Below are positions 10,501 to 22,842 of a stretch of 64,000 nucleotides of DNA, piece by piece (position 1 is the stretch's first letter; every line of letters begins with the position of its first letter). The stretch is taken from the NCBI GenBank assembly GCA_022414725.1, contig CM039462.1, positions 75,229,304 through 75,293,303 of the forward strand, in the 5' to 3' direction. The stretch is from Microglena sp. YARC (lineage: Eukaryota; Chlorophyta; Chlorophyceae; Chlamydomonadales; Chlamydomonadaceae). The position numbers and the translations under genes are program-made. The notes below the pieces were generated by a model. The model worked only from the letters and a program-made list of their open reading frames with translations, was not told where the DNA came from and did no database searches.

Positions 10501-12110
10501 CCTACCCCTATACTGGAACATACTCACACATATCAAATTAATAACCTCATTTGATTCTTAGATTTCTGCCCCGCTTATATCATTATCATGTTTCCTGAGC
10601 CCAAATGTGGGCACCATTCATCACCAATATATTCATACCGTATACCGGTCCTGGGGACCTGAAATCAATAGATACTAAACCCCTGAGAATGAAAAGTCGT
10701 CAACAATATATACAATGTTCATTACTCTTACTCTCGGAAACAGGCCATTTAGTGTAGTATTTATGCTTTGTGGCACCTAACAGCTTCAATCTCTTCAGGA
10801 GTGGAGGGACATTAAACAGCGGGAGCACTCTTGATCTTTGTTTACACAGAAGAGGTAAAAACATAGGGACGGGAGGCCCAATAAGGGGCACACCGCAACG
10901 GTAACAAAAGGACACAAAACCTGGATGAGGGTTTGGCTATACTGTGTCACTGACAGAGAAGCTGTCAGTGTACATCAGGAGATCGTTCTAAGGACTCACA
11001 AAAGTATTCAGCAAGTCATACACAGCGGGTGTAACACACCAGATGCTGACAGCACCGTAATTTATTCCCCTTGTTTTATGACTTCTCATTTGTTATCATC
11101 TTACCTCTGCCACTGTTAGTGGTTGAGATCTGGCCGTCTGGGTCCTGCTCCCTGGGTTTCAATACCTACGCCACCAATAAGGTGGTTGGGAGTTTGGTTT
11201 GGAGTCCTCGACACACTCCTGATGTAATATTTCCTTTGCTTTGTGGGTGCTTTTTCTTTTGTTTAAGCACAGAGTCTCATGCACCCGGTAGTCTTTAACA
11301 TGTAAAAGACGAAAAGACACGTATTTAATGTAGTACTACACACAAGATAAATTATCATACTGCTGTCGTTGTATGCACTCATGTAGCAGCTGGGAAACGT
11401 CAAATTTTGATGGACCACGCTGGTCATCACCCAACAGTGGGCGGACAATGGTATATCATTTGTTAGGGAGTCTAATCGGAGTTGCCACCGGAACCATATT
11501 ATGTTACACTTTCATAAGCAGGCCATTCTTAAGCTGTCAACCTTTGACAAATGTACACCACAGAATCCGGGATGGGTCTCCAAACCATCCCCTTATCAAC
11601 AAAACAAAAAGCGATATACCTTATACCTAAAAATGATAACTCCACTCGTATACCTTACCCCTTATCTTACCTGAACTCCACTAGTATACCTTATACCTAG
11701 AAATGATAACTCCACTAGTATACACGCGATAACCCAAATCCCTGAATATTCATTATACCGGTATACATAGAAGACACATCACAACAACGGAAATATAAGG
11801 GTAAAACTCTCTACTTGACCTCCGCAATCAAACGTACTCATAATCATCATCAACAACGAGATCGGCATGCGGGAAAGGGCTAGATTTGACATCTGCGCAC
11901 TCAGATCATCTGACCATATACCCCCAGGACAAATAAGGTATGTGTGCAGAGCTTTATAAATGGCTAATTCATGAGAAAGTGCAGGACATTAAACGACAGT
12001 TTAGATGCCCCACTTATAAATGTTGCACTAGTAGAATCTATCGACAAAGCCATACGCCTCTCCATTCACTAGTGGGCGGGCGAGCAAAGCATCGGGCCAA
12101 ATGTAGCAGG
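10500..12110. other. Downstream flank of the BAR-like gene, no gene seen
   Basis: No supported exon on either strand. Near 11610-11720 the words ATACCTTATACCTA.AAATGATAACTCCACT occur twice in tandem. The remainder is ordinary sequence. It should contain the 3' end of the BAR-like transcript. Confidence 0.4.
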
Positions 12111-12111
12111 A

Positions 12112-15100
12112 TCAATCGGATTCCTCGAAATCTTCAATGGGGTGGCCCTTGAAGGCAGAGGCTCCTACGGCATGGGAATGGGAAAGTTCAGCTCTTAGTT
12201 CAAGTTCATGAATACAATGGATATGGTAAGACACATATATATATATATATATGTGTGTGTATGGTCACAAACACCAGTACCAAGACAGATAGCCATCAAA
12301 ATTTCTGTCACAAGTTCAATTATTGGTGAGCAGCATGTACGTACACATTGCACAAGATAAGTGTGCGGCACAATTCCTATAATAATTGGGTGCACATGCT
12401 TTTCGTCATCATTCGTGCGGGATCAATGGAAAATAAGCTATCATTATCAAACAAGGAGATATTACTACGGTTCATTTTATTTTGTTGTAAATAATAGTTC
12501 CAATGCTTCATGCCTGCCAGGACCCAAAACTTAATATAATCACTGAAACCAGAATATCACAAAATCTGATTCTTTGAATGATCAAGGATAGCACATATGG
12601 TTAGCGGACACTTGGCAAATGATAGCAATGCCTTGGCAATACAGCTTACACAATTAAAACACTCACCCAGCCACCTCTACAACAGCTTACTCTCCACCAT
12701 TGCCCTATAGTCTACCCCCCCCCCCCCCCCCTCCCTCCACCATTGCCCTGAAGTCTACCCACGCCCCCCCAAAGTTCACCTCAAATAAATGTAAAATGCA
12801 ATATGGCAGCTTACCCACCTGGTTGTCCACTGTCCATATTCTCAGCCCCAGGTGCGGGTGTTAGCGATGGATCCATGTCTGCGGGGGATTCCTCAGTAAA
12901 TGGCTCCTCCAGTTCTTCAGCATTGTCCTGCTGTCAAAAGAAATGTACTGTGAGAGATCACGTGAGACAGCATGAGACTTGCGTGCATTGAGGTCAGGTC
13001 CAAGGGACACAGGGCAGGGTTTGATGAGCATCAGCCTGTTGGCTACGCCCTTAACTTGAATAAAGTGCGTTATTAATGTTGTTGATCAGTCATTTATTCT
13101 TGCTACGTCTTGAACTTGAATGAAGTCTGATAACAAGCGTTGTTGATCGGTCATTTACTCGGTCATTCATATAATCATATGACCCGGCAAGAGTATCATA
13201 TTATTAAAACTGACGGGGCAAACATTTGAATTATTTCGGAAGGGGAGGAGGGAGGTCCCATGAAATGTAATATATCGAGTGTAGTATAGTATGGGTTAGC
13301 TCATCTGACAACAATTGATCCATGAAATGTCATGTACTTCAGTTTTAGTTAGCTCATCTGACAGCAATTGATCTCCCCTTTCACGTTACATCAGTAAACC
13401 CCCAGAGTATTGAGGGTAACCACAGAAAACATCAACTCAAAACTGCAAGACTGCATGAGCTTCATGGATTCCACCAAGAGGCCTACATGTGACTTGAACT
13501 TGGTACCCTTACTCTGGCTCTGGCTCTGGCTCTATCAGAGGACACCTGTTGCCTTGGCATTTCTCACCCTGTTAATGTTTTTTGCCACAAGATTGTTTCA
13601 ATGTCTAGGAGACATGCAAACCAAAATGTAGAGGAAAGAGGGAGAGTTTAAATTTTGCTTATGTAAGTCCCTAAGGCCAAAATGTTACCTAGGAATTACC
13701 CATGGAGTCATGCGCCCTGGTAGCTGAAGACACATGTTGCCTGGGCCTTTTACCATGTGAGATTATTTTGTGGGTAGTTAGGGGGCACACAAACAAGCAT
13801 GCAGCCAAGAGGAAAGGTTGAAGTTCTAACATAACAAAAACATAACATAAACAGAACACAACATTTCAAAACGTTATCTGTTGCCACAGTGCTTGTATCG
13901 CTTACTGCCAGGTACCTGGGACCACATGTCACCATGCCTCAATATATTGGCACAAGACTGTGTGGGTGTGTTGCGGGCATGCACACCATGAGTAAAAGTT
14001 AGAATACACTGTGCCCAACTAAAAAGCTATACAAACTGGAAAAGTTGAAAGGGTCAGAAAGGGGGGGGGGGGGGGGGGGGGGGCAGCAAGGGGTCCAAAG
14101 AATTCTGTTTGTTGGGACGGATAGCTGTGGGGATGGAATGCATACACTCTCCTCAACCTGAGCCACTTCCGGCTACCCGCACTCAGAGCGGGCCTGTCTT
14201 TCTGTTTCGTATCTTCCCACGATCATCATGATATTTGCTCACCTCCAGAGTGCCCGCCTTGAGAGGTGGCTGCGTGGGCAGCACAGCACCATAAACCACG
14301 CCCTCCCCTGCACCGCACTGCTCCATGGTGAAGCCAGGTAAGGGCTGCTTACAGGCTCCCAACCCAACTAGCATGACCTGCAACCACAGCGATTGTTCTG
14401 GCCTTTTGCATGGGTGTGTGTGAGGGGGGTACAGGCGTGCGTACGAGTGTGTGAGTGTGGGTACGGGTGTGGGTGTATGTATATGTGTACGTGTGGCTGT
14501 AGGTGTGGGTACAGGTGTGAGTGTGGGTGCAGATGTGGTTGCAGGTGCGGGTACGGGTGTGGGTGTAGGTGTGAGTACGTGCGTGGGTGTAGGTGTAGAT
14601 GTAGGGGTGTGGGTGGGTGGGTGCGTGGGTGTAGGTGAAGGTATGAGTGTGGGTGTAGGTGTGGATACGGGGGTGGGTTCGGGTATAGGTGTAGGCATAG
14701 GTGGGAGTAAGTGAGTTGTGGGAGGAGGGGGAGGGGCTGAATGTGTGCACGGGTGTGTGTGCAAGGGGGGGGGGGGGGGGGGGGGGGGGGGCTGGGAAAG
14801 TCTGGTAAAAAAAATCACCAACCTGCATGGTCTCTTTCAGCACTAGGAGGGAAGATGCCACGTAGCTCTTGAACCATGCCGCATCGAACACCAAACCACG
14901 CAGCTGCTGGAATACGAAATGTTCTTGCTCGTGGAAAGAACCCATGGTCGCTATGGTCCAGAATGTTTTTTGAGGGGGGGGGAAGTGGTCAGATTTTTGT
15001 TGATGCTGACGATTGAAGGTTTAGAAAGTGGCTACGTGGACGAGGTAGAAGGAACTAGAATGTTCAATTTAAAGCCAAGAAAGGGGAAATGTTCATCGGT

Positions 15101-16777
15101 ATGTCACATCTGTCTAGGGAACGGCAATATGATATTGTATGATATCATATGATGCCGCCAGTCTGACAAGGCAAAAGTTACCATTTATATACAATCTCGT
15201 ATGATATCATATGATATCATACTCGACGTTGGTCAGCATCATATGATATGCCAGCCCCTCAAATGCCCCATAGCAATCACGCAGTATCACAACACTGCTT
15301 AGATACCTCACCCCCCCTGCGCATACCTAAGCACTTAATTGTGTACCATCTGTAATCCAATAATAAAGTATATCATCCATTATAACATAAACCCAAACCA
15401 AAGCAACCAATCTCCTGGCCTGCGACTGTAAAACGATTGTTTGGGTTCAGTTCATCAGTGCTTTTTCTTTTTAAGCCCTTCCAACTACGGTTGGGCAAGT
15501 CCCTTTGGCCTACTTGGCCTACCCCTGGACTGTAACAACAGATACATAATTGCAGATTGATGCATCGGGGGGTGCAAAATTGTTCAAGCTCAGTAGCTGG
15601 TATTCAAAGCAAGAAATTAACACCAGTTAACACACCTATCAGCTTTGCAAGATCACAATTCAAGCCATCACTAGATGTTAAGGAAACAACCACCAAATAG
15701 ACTGCGCAATTCAAGGTACATATACAAGGTATTTAAATTATGTATACAAGGTATTCAGAGCATATATACAAGGCATTTAAATTATATATGCAAGGTATTT
15801 AAATCATATATACAAGCTATTCAGATCAGATTGCGTACCTTCAAGCTTCCTCATGTGGTATCTCAGGTCATGGGCATGGTCCTCGCTATAGAAGGTGGAA
15901 TGAAGGAGATGGTGGAAATTTTGCATGTAAGATTCAAGGAAGTCTTTGAGTTTTCAGATATGATTGAATGGGCGTGAGAATGCCTATGCCAATGACAACA
16001 AGCTACATTACATTACATAGTCATCGACAGGCCATTGTTGGCCCAAGACAAGACCGCTCCACAAAATCCGGGAGGGGTCTTCCAATAAATCCTCAGAAAA
16101 AGGCGATATTGCCGCAAGCGTCATTATCATTACTATTATTATCATCATCGTCATCACAATCATCATTACTATTACTATTACTATTACTATTATTATTATT
16201 ATTATTATGATTATTATTATTATCATCATCATTATCATTATTATCATTATTATTATTATCAGGAGTAGTCTTTGCCTAAACATTTTGCTTCCTGCTGATC
16301 GATATATTCTGAGAATGGGGCTATAATGGCATGTTTTATGGCTATGTCATCCCATTTTCAGATCATTCCGAGCACCTCATATGTGTGTGTGTGTGTGTGT
16401 GTGACCCCCCCCTCAGGTCTTGCTCTATCTTTTTACTCCGACCTCCAAATGACATTCTGAGACCACCATTGAGTTTGTGTTGACTTAGGACCCAGGGGGG
16501 GGTATGGGTAAGTGAATGGGAGAGTATGGGTGGGTATATGTGAGAGTGAGCGAGTGAGTGAGTGTGGGTGAGTATAGGTGGGTGTATGGATGGGTGGGTA
16601 TAGGTGGCATGGATGGGTTTGGGTGGGTATGGGTGGCATGGATGGGTGGCATGGATGGGTGTATGGGTGGGTGAATGGGGTTGGTATGGATGGGGTGTGT
16701 GTGTGGGGGGGGGGTCAGCCCTCCTCAGGTTGAGGCATGAGGTAGGGTTTCCTTTTTCTGTACTCCTGTTGTTGTTG

Positions 16778-16823
<46 letters not shown>

Positions 16824-19800
16824 GACTATTATTATCAGCACAGTGTGACACATTAACAAAAATCGAACCAGGCGTTTAGTTGACCTATGCAGACAGCATG
16901 TGGTCAACATCTCAAGCAAAAAAGCAGAGAATGAGTTGGAACGTTTTATTCCAGACCATATTTGAACACTGGCCCACACCGCCTCTGCACTCCAATGTTT
17001 TTTCCAATGAAAACTACCTTGCATTCTCATCCTCAAAGATGGAGCCCATGACAGATGAGGCAGGCCGGAAAGCAGGGATGGACCCCCTACCAGCTCCAGC
17101 AAATCCATACTGATCCATACGAGCGGCTCCTTCATCTGACCTGGGGCGGTGGTATAAGTGAGGTTAGTATCAGAGGCATGTCCATTTGTTTAGTGAGTCT
17201 TGTTTGGATCTTCTAGTCCCCTATTTTAGTTATACTATCTCCACTCCGCCCATCCTTAATCTGCTGACATTAAACTCCTTCGCCCCCCACCCCGCCCCGC
17301 CCCCACCCGTCTCAGTTCCAATATCCGACCCCTGACGCCCGCTGTCCTGCAGCGTTCTGCCCACCACGAAAACACTGACCTTGACGAGTGGACCTTCTCA
17401 TAGTCGTCAGTCTCCCCACTCATATCTGGTCCCATGGGTGCGTCTGCCGTGTCATCACCATGCTCCACGGGTGGGTCATACATGGTGTCAGTAGTGGCCA
17501 TGGTGCAAGGAGGCACCCACAGATGGCTTTCATCAAGAGCTCCAAAGGATCCAAAGGCAAGCCTGTCCATCTTAAGAAGGGGTGGCGGTGGGATGGGGTG
17601 GGGGTGGGGTGAGACTGGGGGCTTCAAAGGTTCCAGTAGTGAAAGCAGCAGCAGCAACGACAACGACAACGACAACGACAACAGCAACAGCAAAAACAGC
17701 AATGGAAATAGGGACAACACACTCAACCAAACAGTAGCGCTCCTAGCATTCACTCTACGTCACATGCTACACGTTACTTGTCGAAGACTACCTGTGCCAT
17801 GGATCCAGGGAACTTGGTATCAATAAAGCGGCGCTTCTTGTCAACAGCTTGCCTCAGAGCTTCAAGCTTGACCATACGTCCCTACAGAATAATAGTGGTG
17901 GTGGTGATGGTGATGATGATGGAAGCCAATGTCTGTGGCGGTGGTTGTGGTGACGGCATGGGAATGGGGAAGGCGATTATGGCAGTGGGTGAATTGGCAA
18001 TTGGCAATGAATTATCACACACATGCTTATTACAGGGGGGATGCGCCAGCACTACCATGCAACGTAGCTCACCTTAGCCACAGTTAGGCTCTCAATCCAC
18101 CGGTCAATTGGCAGCAAGATGGCATCTCCCTTGTCCTGGAGAAGAGCAATACCATCCTACAAAGGTAGAGAATGTTAGTATTTTCTGCAGATTGAACTAC
18201 ATCTTGCCAGCCATCAGGTTTAAGCTAGCCAGCAAGCATGGATGAAATATGGATTGGAGAGTATTGCAATGAATTGGATTGGATGTGGTGTAAACCAGAC
18301 AGGATTGGACCAAGGTACAGTTTTCAATCTAGGTTGTAGTATAGTGGTCCACTGGTGTGTGGGAGTGGATGGCGACCACGATCCAATTAGTGGCACAGGC
18401 TTTTGGTGTGGGCTGTATTCTCGCCTCTATTGGTGTGGGCTGTTTTCTCGCCTCTATTGGGGTGGGCTGTATTCTCGCCTCTATTGGTGTGGGCTGTATT
18501 CTTGGCTTCCACAAATGTTTAAGTAGGGCATGCTCAAGTCGACACCAACCGGTGCGACCTGGGAATTCCACCTTCGATCTATACGCCATCGTGGCCTGAC
18601 GAATGTATTGACTTCATAAGCGCCCAGTTGGCCAGAATCCATGCGGTGCCGTTGGCAGCATGAAATCCATTGTCTAGATCGGGGTTTCGCTGGGAACCGC
18701 GAGTCACGAAGGAGTATGGGAGCGTCGCCTCTAGGCGCCTCCAGGTGAGTTAGCTGCCGCGAACGAAAACAATTGACAGCCGCGTTTGAATTCAAGCACT
18801 ACGATAAGCAGCGAAAAACACGGTAGAAGGGATCGGGGATCCGAAAGGGCCTGGCACAAGAAGAAAGGGGGTCTGGGCCATGCTTCCGTACAGTTGCTGT
18901 TGTATGAGACGTGCAAATAAAGAACAGAAGGCATTGCAATGGAACTCCTGCGATAAACTCTGTCCTACCCGCTCTCGTCCCCTCAGAAAAGGTAAGACGA
19001 TGCCAACCCAAACCAGGTATATGGCGAGTTGGAGCAGGCAGCACTGGTGTTTGAGGATAGCACAGACAAATGCTTTGTAGCAGGTGAGGGAGGCGGCGTG
19101 TGTGTGGGTGGGTGGGGGGGAGGGTCTTCTGCAATGCTCACCTCAATCAGGCCCGAATCGAAGTCACCACCCACTCGATTGGGATGATCCGCAGACAGGT
19201 TGGCTGGAATGGGCTCACACAGGACAGCATGCCCCTCGACAACCTCCCATATGCGTGGCAGATTAGCTTTCGCCACATGAAGATGTAATTGAAGGAATTC
19301 TGCATGACACACAATGTTTGGCCTCCTATCATGTTCCTTCAGACAAAGAAGTTTTGTGTGCATGCAGGTTAAATGGAAAGTTTTGTGTCCCCCACAATTG
19401 CTCCCTGTCCTCATAGATACTCTATGACTGAACTATATTCTTTGCATGTGCTATCCTAATTTATCAGGGTAATAACTTGAGTCATCAAGGTTGGAAGCTG
19501 AAACAATAAATATCACATGCAACGGGGAATCCTTTGAGCGATATGGATTGTACAACTGTTTACTTAATCAGTCACTTGGCTCAATAACTAGGTCTTCATT
19601 CTGGCGTCCCTACGAATTAAGTTTAGGCTGCACCCCTGGCTGCACCAATACTTAATTTGTAGGAAACCATGAAAGCGACCAACGTAAACAACCCAAGAAT
19701 CAGGTAATCTATTAGGTAATTGAGCCGCCAGGTGGAAGTATAAGTCAAGGCAAACACTGGAAATCTCTATCGCAACACCTGACGTTCCAACACTTACTTT

Positions 19801-22294
19801 CCATGGTTGCCAAGTATGACTTGCAGGAGTTCTTGTATTTTATTAGGTGGCCCTCGAAGGTTTCAGCCTCACCCTGCAATGATATGAAGCACGTAATAGT
19901 TTTAGCACTAATCAAGATATTGCATTTAGCACATGCGGCAGGCTATCCGGCCATGGTCCATGACTTTCCCGCTGCATTGCTTATTCTACCCTGACGGTAC
20001 ATGATCAAGTGAGTTGACCTGCAGCAAGTATTCATGTTTTATTAATTGTTCTCTGGGAGGTGGGCAGCTTTATGTTAGCCATTGGCTATCCCACCAAACG
20101 GCAAGAAGCACAACAAATACACTGCTTCATGTTGTACTAGAGGAGCTCTCGACGGCATTATGCATGCGGCATCTCAATTTCACAGACAGGCAGCCCAGGA
20201 ATTAATCGCATGGATATTTTTGACATCCGTTCACTCCCCAGAATTAAGCCGGCGATTTAAATATTCACTAGACCTTGCCCATAACACCAGACCCTGGTGG
20301 GTCTTAGGAATGTTGTGATGCTGATCTGCCACTCACTGAATCCCAGTTTGTTATTACAGTCTGTAACATGTTGCTAGCGTCAGGTGTGTGCTTCCATTTC
20401 CTCCATGCATTTGGCAACGGCAACAACAAAGGCAAAGCAGTGAGCCCAGTTTCCCAACACAGACGGTGGGGCTGCAGTATGGCTATACATGCTATACATG
20501 GCTATACATGCTGCATATATACTCACGCAACGCCATGCAAATTAAGGTCCCTAGTGCAGAATTATGTTTGCGTTGCTGACATTGACCTTGGCCCCAATTT
20601 TATAACATGGGGTAATCAAATTTCCTTGCGTAGTCATGGGCAGGCTGGCAGGCCAGTGCTGACCCAAGACAAGCCGACAGCACAACATGCATTATGTGAA
20701 TCAACCCTTGCTGCCCTAAATTAATTTTTCCTTGAATATTTTCTTAAATCTGGGGAGGAGACCCATCCAAGACATTTGTGTGGGCAGGTTTTGTATCTGT
20801 CAAATTACTTGTGTACCTACACAAGAGTAACATATGTATGTGTGTATGTATGTTACAGTCCAGGGGGTGGCCAAAAAGGCTCAAGGGACTTGCTCAGCCG
20901 TGGTATGAAGGGCTTAAAAAGAAAAAGTATTGATGAACTGAACCCAGAACGATCGATTTACCGACAGGGTCCCTGAGTTCGTGCTACAGTGATAATTCAA
21001 TTATACAGTATAATTATATCATCATCTCATCTGGGATGATAATTTGATTGTGTGATTATTATCGCATTTTGTTATATATTGTATTAAGCATTTCCATCCT
21101 TTCAAGGAATCAGGATTCTTGACCAGCTTCATGCTGGAGTCTTCATCCACCAATTCAGGTTCAATTTTCATTTTCTCGAAAAGATGTTTTCTATCATCAG
21201 CGTATTACGTACATTCTAATATGAAATGCATTTCATTTTCGACCACTCTTCTACCGTCATCCACCATGTCCGGCACCTGCAATTTCTGCCAGAACGAGAG
21301 GTACTCCTTTCTGATTCAACATTGAAGTTGTGAGCTCGAAGATGTAGTCTTCCTATGCATTTAATATCATCCCTTTTATTTAATAAGTTAGTGTATGTGA
21401 AACTAAGGTTTCTATCCTCTGACATCAAAAAGCAAAAATAGTTTTAATACCGATTCCTTGGTTATCACCAAGATTCCTGGGGTTAACTGTACTCAAGGAT
21501 GACCAGATAATGTTTGTTATTTTAGAGATACCTTCATCAAATTTTCCCAAGTCAATCTTGCTCAGTGAACTAGTGAAGTCTGGCTATCTTAATAATATAA
21601 TAATAATATAATATCAGATAACTGTTCTATAACACCTAATCTCTGAATGCATCTGAGTAATCCATGATACCAGCATTGTTTGTTGCTATCTCTGGTTTTC
21701 ATTAGAACATTCACTATCATGTATTTATTAGGATGAGATGTGACACATTTATCTCTTATCCATGGGAGTCAACTCAAGTCATTGATTGAGTTAATAAACT
21801 TTTAGTGGACCGGTCCTCATACGACTCAAAATTCAACCACATAGCTAGGCGCACTGCTGGGGGATATTTGCAACTCTTGCGAAATACAATGCCTTAGTAC
21901 CTCGTCTGGATTCTGAATCAACTTTTGTGTACACTTGAACAGCCCTAACACAAGGGACTTGGCCGTCGCATCCTACCATCATAGCCACGTTCCTCTTGTT
22001 TGGCATCGTCTTGAAGCCAGCTGGGTCGGTGACCCCCATTTTCAGCTTGGCCTGGAGAGTTGCATGATGAGAAAAAATCAGGGGCGAAATAGGAAGTGTT
22101 CCTGATTAATTAGCCAAGCGCGGCTGTAAGGATTTTGATCCAAGCATCTGTTGTTGTTCAGGGTCTACAGGCTGATTCCTCGAGCTTTAGGCTGCCCTGG
22201 GTCGATGCAACGAACAAGACACAGCAAATTGAATAAATTGAACCAGTAACACCTTGTCCAAAAGCTTGCTTGGACTGAGCTTTGAGCTTGACAT
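12112..22294 (-). CDS. Probable BAR-domain (amphiphysin/Rvs-like) protein, at least 13 exons
   Basis: BAR proteins form curved dimers that bind or bend membranes (family knowledge). Exons: 22294-22253 (start MSSSKLSPSKLLDK), 22051-21977, 19873-19798, 19266-19142, 18156-18073, 17881-17792, 17570-17380, 17140-17018, 15943-15839, 14950-14823, 14377-14243, 12927-12819, 12164-12112 (stop TGA). Phases agree everywhere except between 17018 (phase 2) and 15943 (phase 1), where a small exon or another acceptor is missing. Helices such as AETFEGHLIKYKNSCKSYL, LLQDKGDAILLPIDRWIES, KGRMVKLEALRQAVDKKRR and FQQLRGLVFDAAWFKSYVA follow the BAR order of helices. An unusual insert of about 100 aa (exons 7-8, acidic then Gly/Ala-rich) interrupts them. 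A globular exon 11 and an acidic tail ending HPIEDFEESD follow. Gene structure is well supported; the family call is by remembered pattern only. Confidence 0.7.
12700..12770. repeat. Short tandem duplication around a poly(C) run
   Basis: CTCCACCATTGCCCT.AGTCTACCC occurs twice (12692 and 12734), separated by a C run at 12716-12731. It lies in the last intron of the BAR-like gene. Confidence 0.6.
13000..13460. repeat. Short direct duplications in a BAR-like gene intron
   Basis: TACG.C.TTAACTTGAAT.AAGT and GTTGTTGATC.GTCATTTA occur twice (about 13046-13100 and 13104-13160). GTTAGCTCATCTGACA.CAATTGAT occurs twice (13295 and 13348). No exon is seen from 13000 to 14240. Confidence 0.55.
14050..14090. 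repeat. Poly(G) run
   Basis: An uninterrupted G run of about 24 lies at 14060-14083 in an intron of the BAR-like gene. Confidence 0.85.
14405..14792. repeat. GT-rich minisatellite in a BAR-like gene intron
   Basis: The plus strand repeats GGTGTGGGTGTAGGTGTGAG-like words for about 330 bp and ends in a G run of about 24 (14766-14790). It fills the intron between exons 14950-14823 and 14377-14243. On the minus strand it is a long C/A-rich tract just upstream of the next acceptor. Confidence 0.88.
15114..15252. mobile_element. Palindromic MITE, ATATCAT family, right end degraded
   Basis: It starts TAGGGAACGGCAATATGAT, as in the copy at 5859, and contains GCCGCCAGTCTGACAAGGC and ATGATATCATATGATATCAT. 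The right terminal repeat is not intact (ATATGCCAGCCCC). Confidence 0.7.
15434..15545. repeat. Interspersed repeat ending CCCCTGGACTGTAACA
   Basis: The core reads GGTTCAGTTCATCAGTGC, TTTTTCTTTTTAAGCCCTTC, GGTTGGGCAAGTCCCTTTGG, CCTACTTGGCCTACCCCTGG and ACTGTAACA. At least eight copies occur in both orientations: 20848 (minus), 30838 (minus), 44873, 51540 (minus), 53553, 58806, 60114. Confidence 0.85.
15715..15830. repeat. Short tandem repeat, ATATACAAGGTATTTAAATT type
   Basis: Five degenerate copies of about 25 bp lie just downstream of the donor of BAR-like exon 15943-15839. Confidence 0.7.
16108..16262. repeat. ATT/ATC trinucleotide microsatellite
   Basis: ATT, ATC and related triplets form a nearly continuous tract of about 150 bp in an intron. 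Confidence 0.9.
16270..16740. repeat. Interspersed repeat interrupted by GT and GGGTATGG tracts
   Basis: The words ATTTTCAGATCATTC.GAGCACCTCAT and TTTTTACTC.G.CCTCCAAATGACATTCTGA are shared with 43610-43795, so both are copies of one family. Each copy has a simple tract in the middle. A G/T-rich minisatellite (GGGTGGGTATGGGTGGCATGG type) follows from 16495 to 16720. Confidence 0.75.
16768..16823. repeat. (TTG)n/(TTA)n microsatellite
   Basis: Four GTT units are followed by about 14 ATT units. Confidence 0.92.
17640..17705. repeat. CAACGA/CAGCAA hexanucleotide repeat
   Basis: AGCAGCAGCAACGACAACG-type units repeat over about 65 bp between two exons of the BAR-like gene. Confidence 0.8.
18395..18510. 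repeat. 27 bp tandem repeat in a BAR-like gene intron
   Basis: About four copies of TGTGGGCTGTATTCTCGCCT plus CTATTGG lie between exons 19266-19142 and 18156-18073. Confidence 0.85.
20848..20985. repeat. Copy of the CCTGGACTGTAACA repeat, minus orientation
   Basis: It begins TGTTACAGTCCAGGGG and continues GGACTTGCTCAGCCGTGG, then AAGGGCTTAAAAAGAAAAAG, the reverse complement of the family core at 15434. Confidence 0.8.
21090..21500 (-). mobile_element. LINE 3' remnant in a BAR-like gene intron
   Basis: The minus frame 21428-21216 contains RLHLRAHNFNVESERSTSRS followed by GRNCRC, the same C-terminal LINE motif as at 10237-10482. Further upstream on the minus strand GGTGATAACC and CCAGGAATCTTGG parallel the 10240 copy. 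The fragment is broken by frame shifts and lies in the 2.1 kb intron between exons 22051-21977 and 19873-19798. Confidence 0.6.
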
Positions 22295-22784
22295 TCTTGA
22301 GGATTCAACTATACGCCCCGAAGCTCGGCAAAAGAATACTGTAGGGGGTTTAGATTCTTATCTGTCTCTAATGCGCACTCTATCTATTATTGCTAATTCG
22401 ACTGTGACCAACATCGGACGTAGAAATGGCAACAGGATAGTCTATGTGGAACTTATGATAGCACATGCACACGTCATCCATTGGTTTGCTGGCTTTTCAA
22501 AACGGAAATATTGCGTTGCTTAGAATCATTCCACCCTTCAAACAACTTGCCGAATCAACAACGAATGGAGGCCGAGACATCACTCGACAAAAGAGTGCGT
22601 GGATTCCGATAAACTCGTCGAAGATTAATAGTTACCATGCTTGCCCCTTTCCACCCTGGCTTCCAGTGCATATGTTATCAGCATTCGATATCTCACGCGC
22701 GACCTTATTACTCCGCCGATCACATCGACACAATTCTTGAGTGTAGGGACACCCTGTTGACTGATATTGTTTTTACTTCTGAAG

Positions 22785-22842
22785 ACGACGGCGAGCAGCC
22801 AGATTGTTGGCTAGAGCCAGGTAACCATGTTCAAGTTCAAGT
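22785..22842. repeat. Hairpin repeat family, GAGCAGCCAGATTGTTGGCT
   Basis: The phrase GACGGCGAGCAGCC followed by TTGGCTAGAGCCAGGTAACC recurs at 23465-23530, 28705-28760 and 40690-40735 with changes. All end in GTAACCA.GTT-like words. Confidence 0.55.

Noticed and set aside
14183..14945. Single ORFs of 198-212 codons with TPTPT and THTHT repeats
   Set aside because: Only the ends (14950-14823 and 14377-14243) are exons of the BAR-like gene; the middle is an intronic GT-rich minisatellite.
16008..16851. Poly-Ile/Met and poly-Asn ORFs
   Set aside because: Translations of ATT/ATC and TTA microsatellites.
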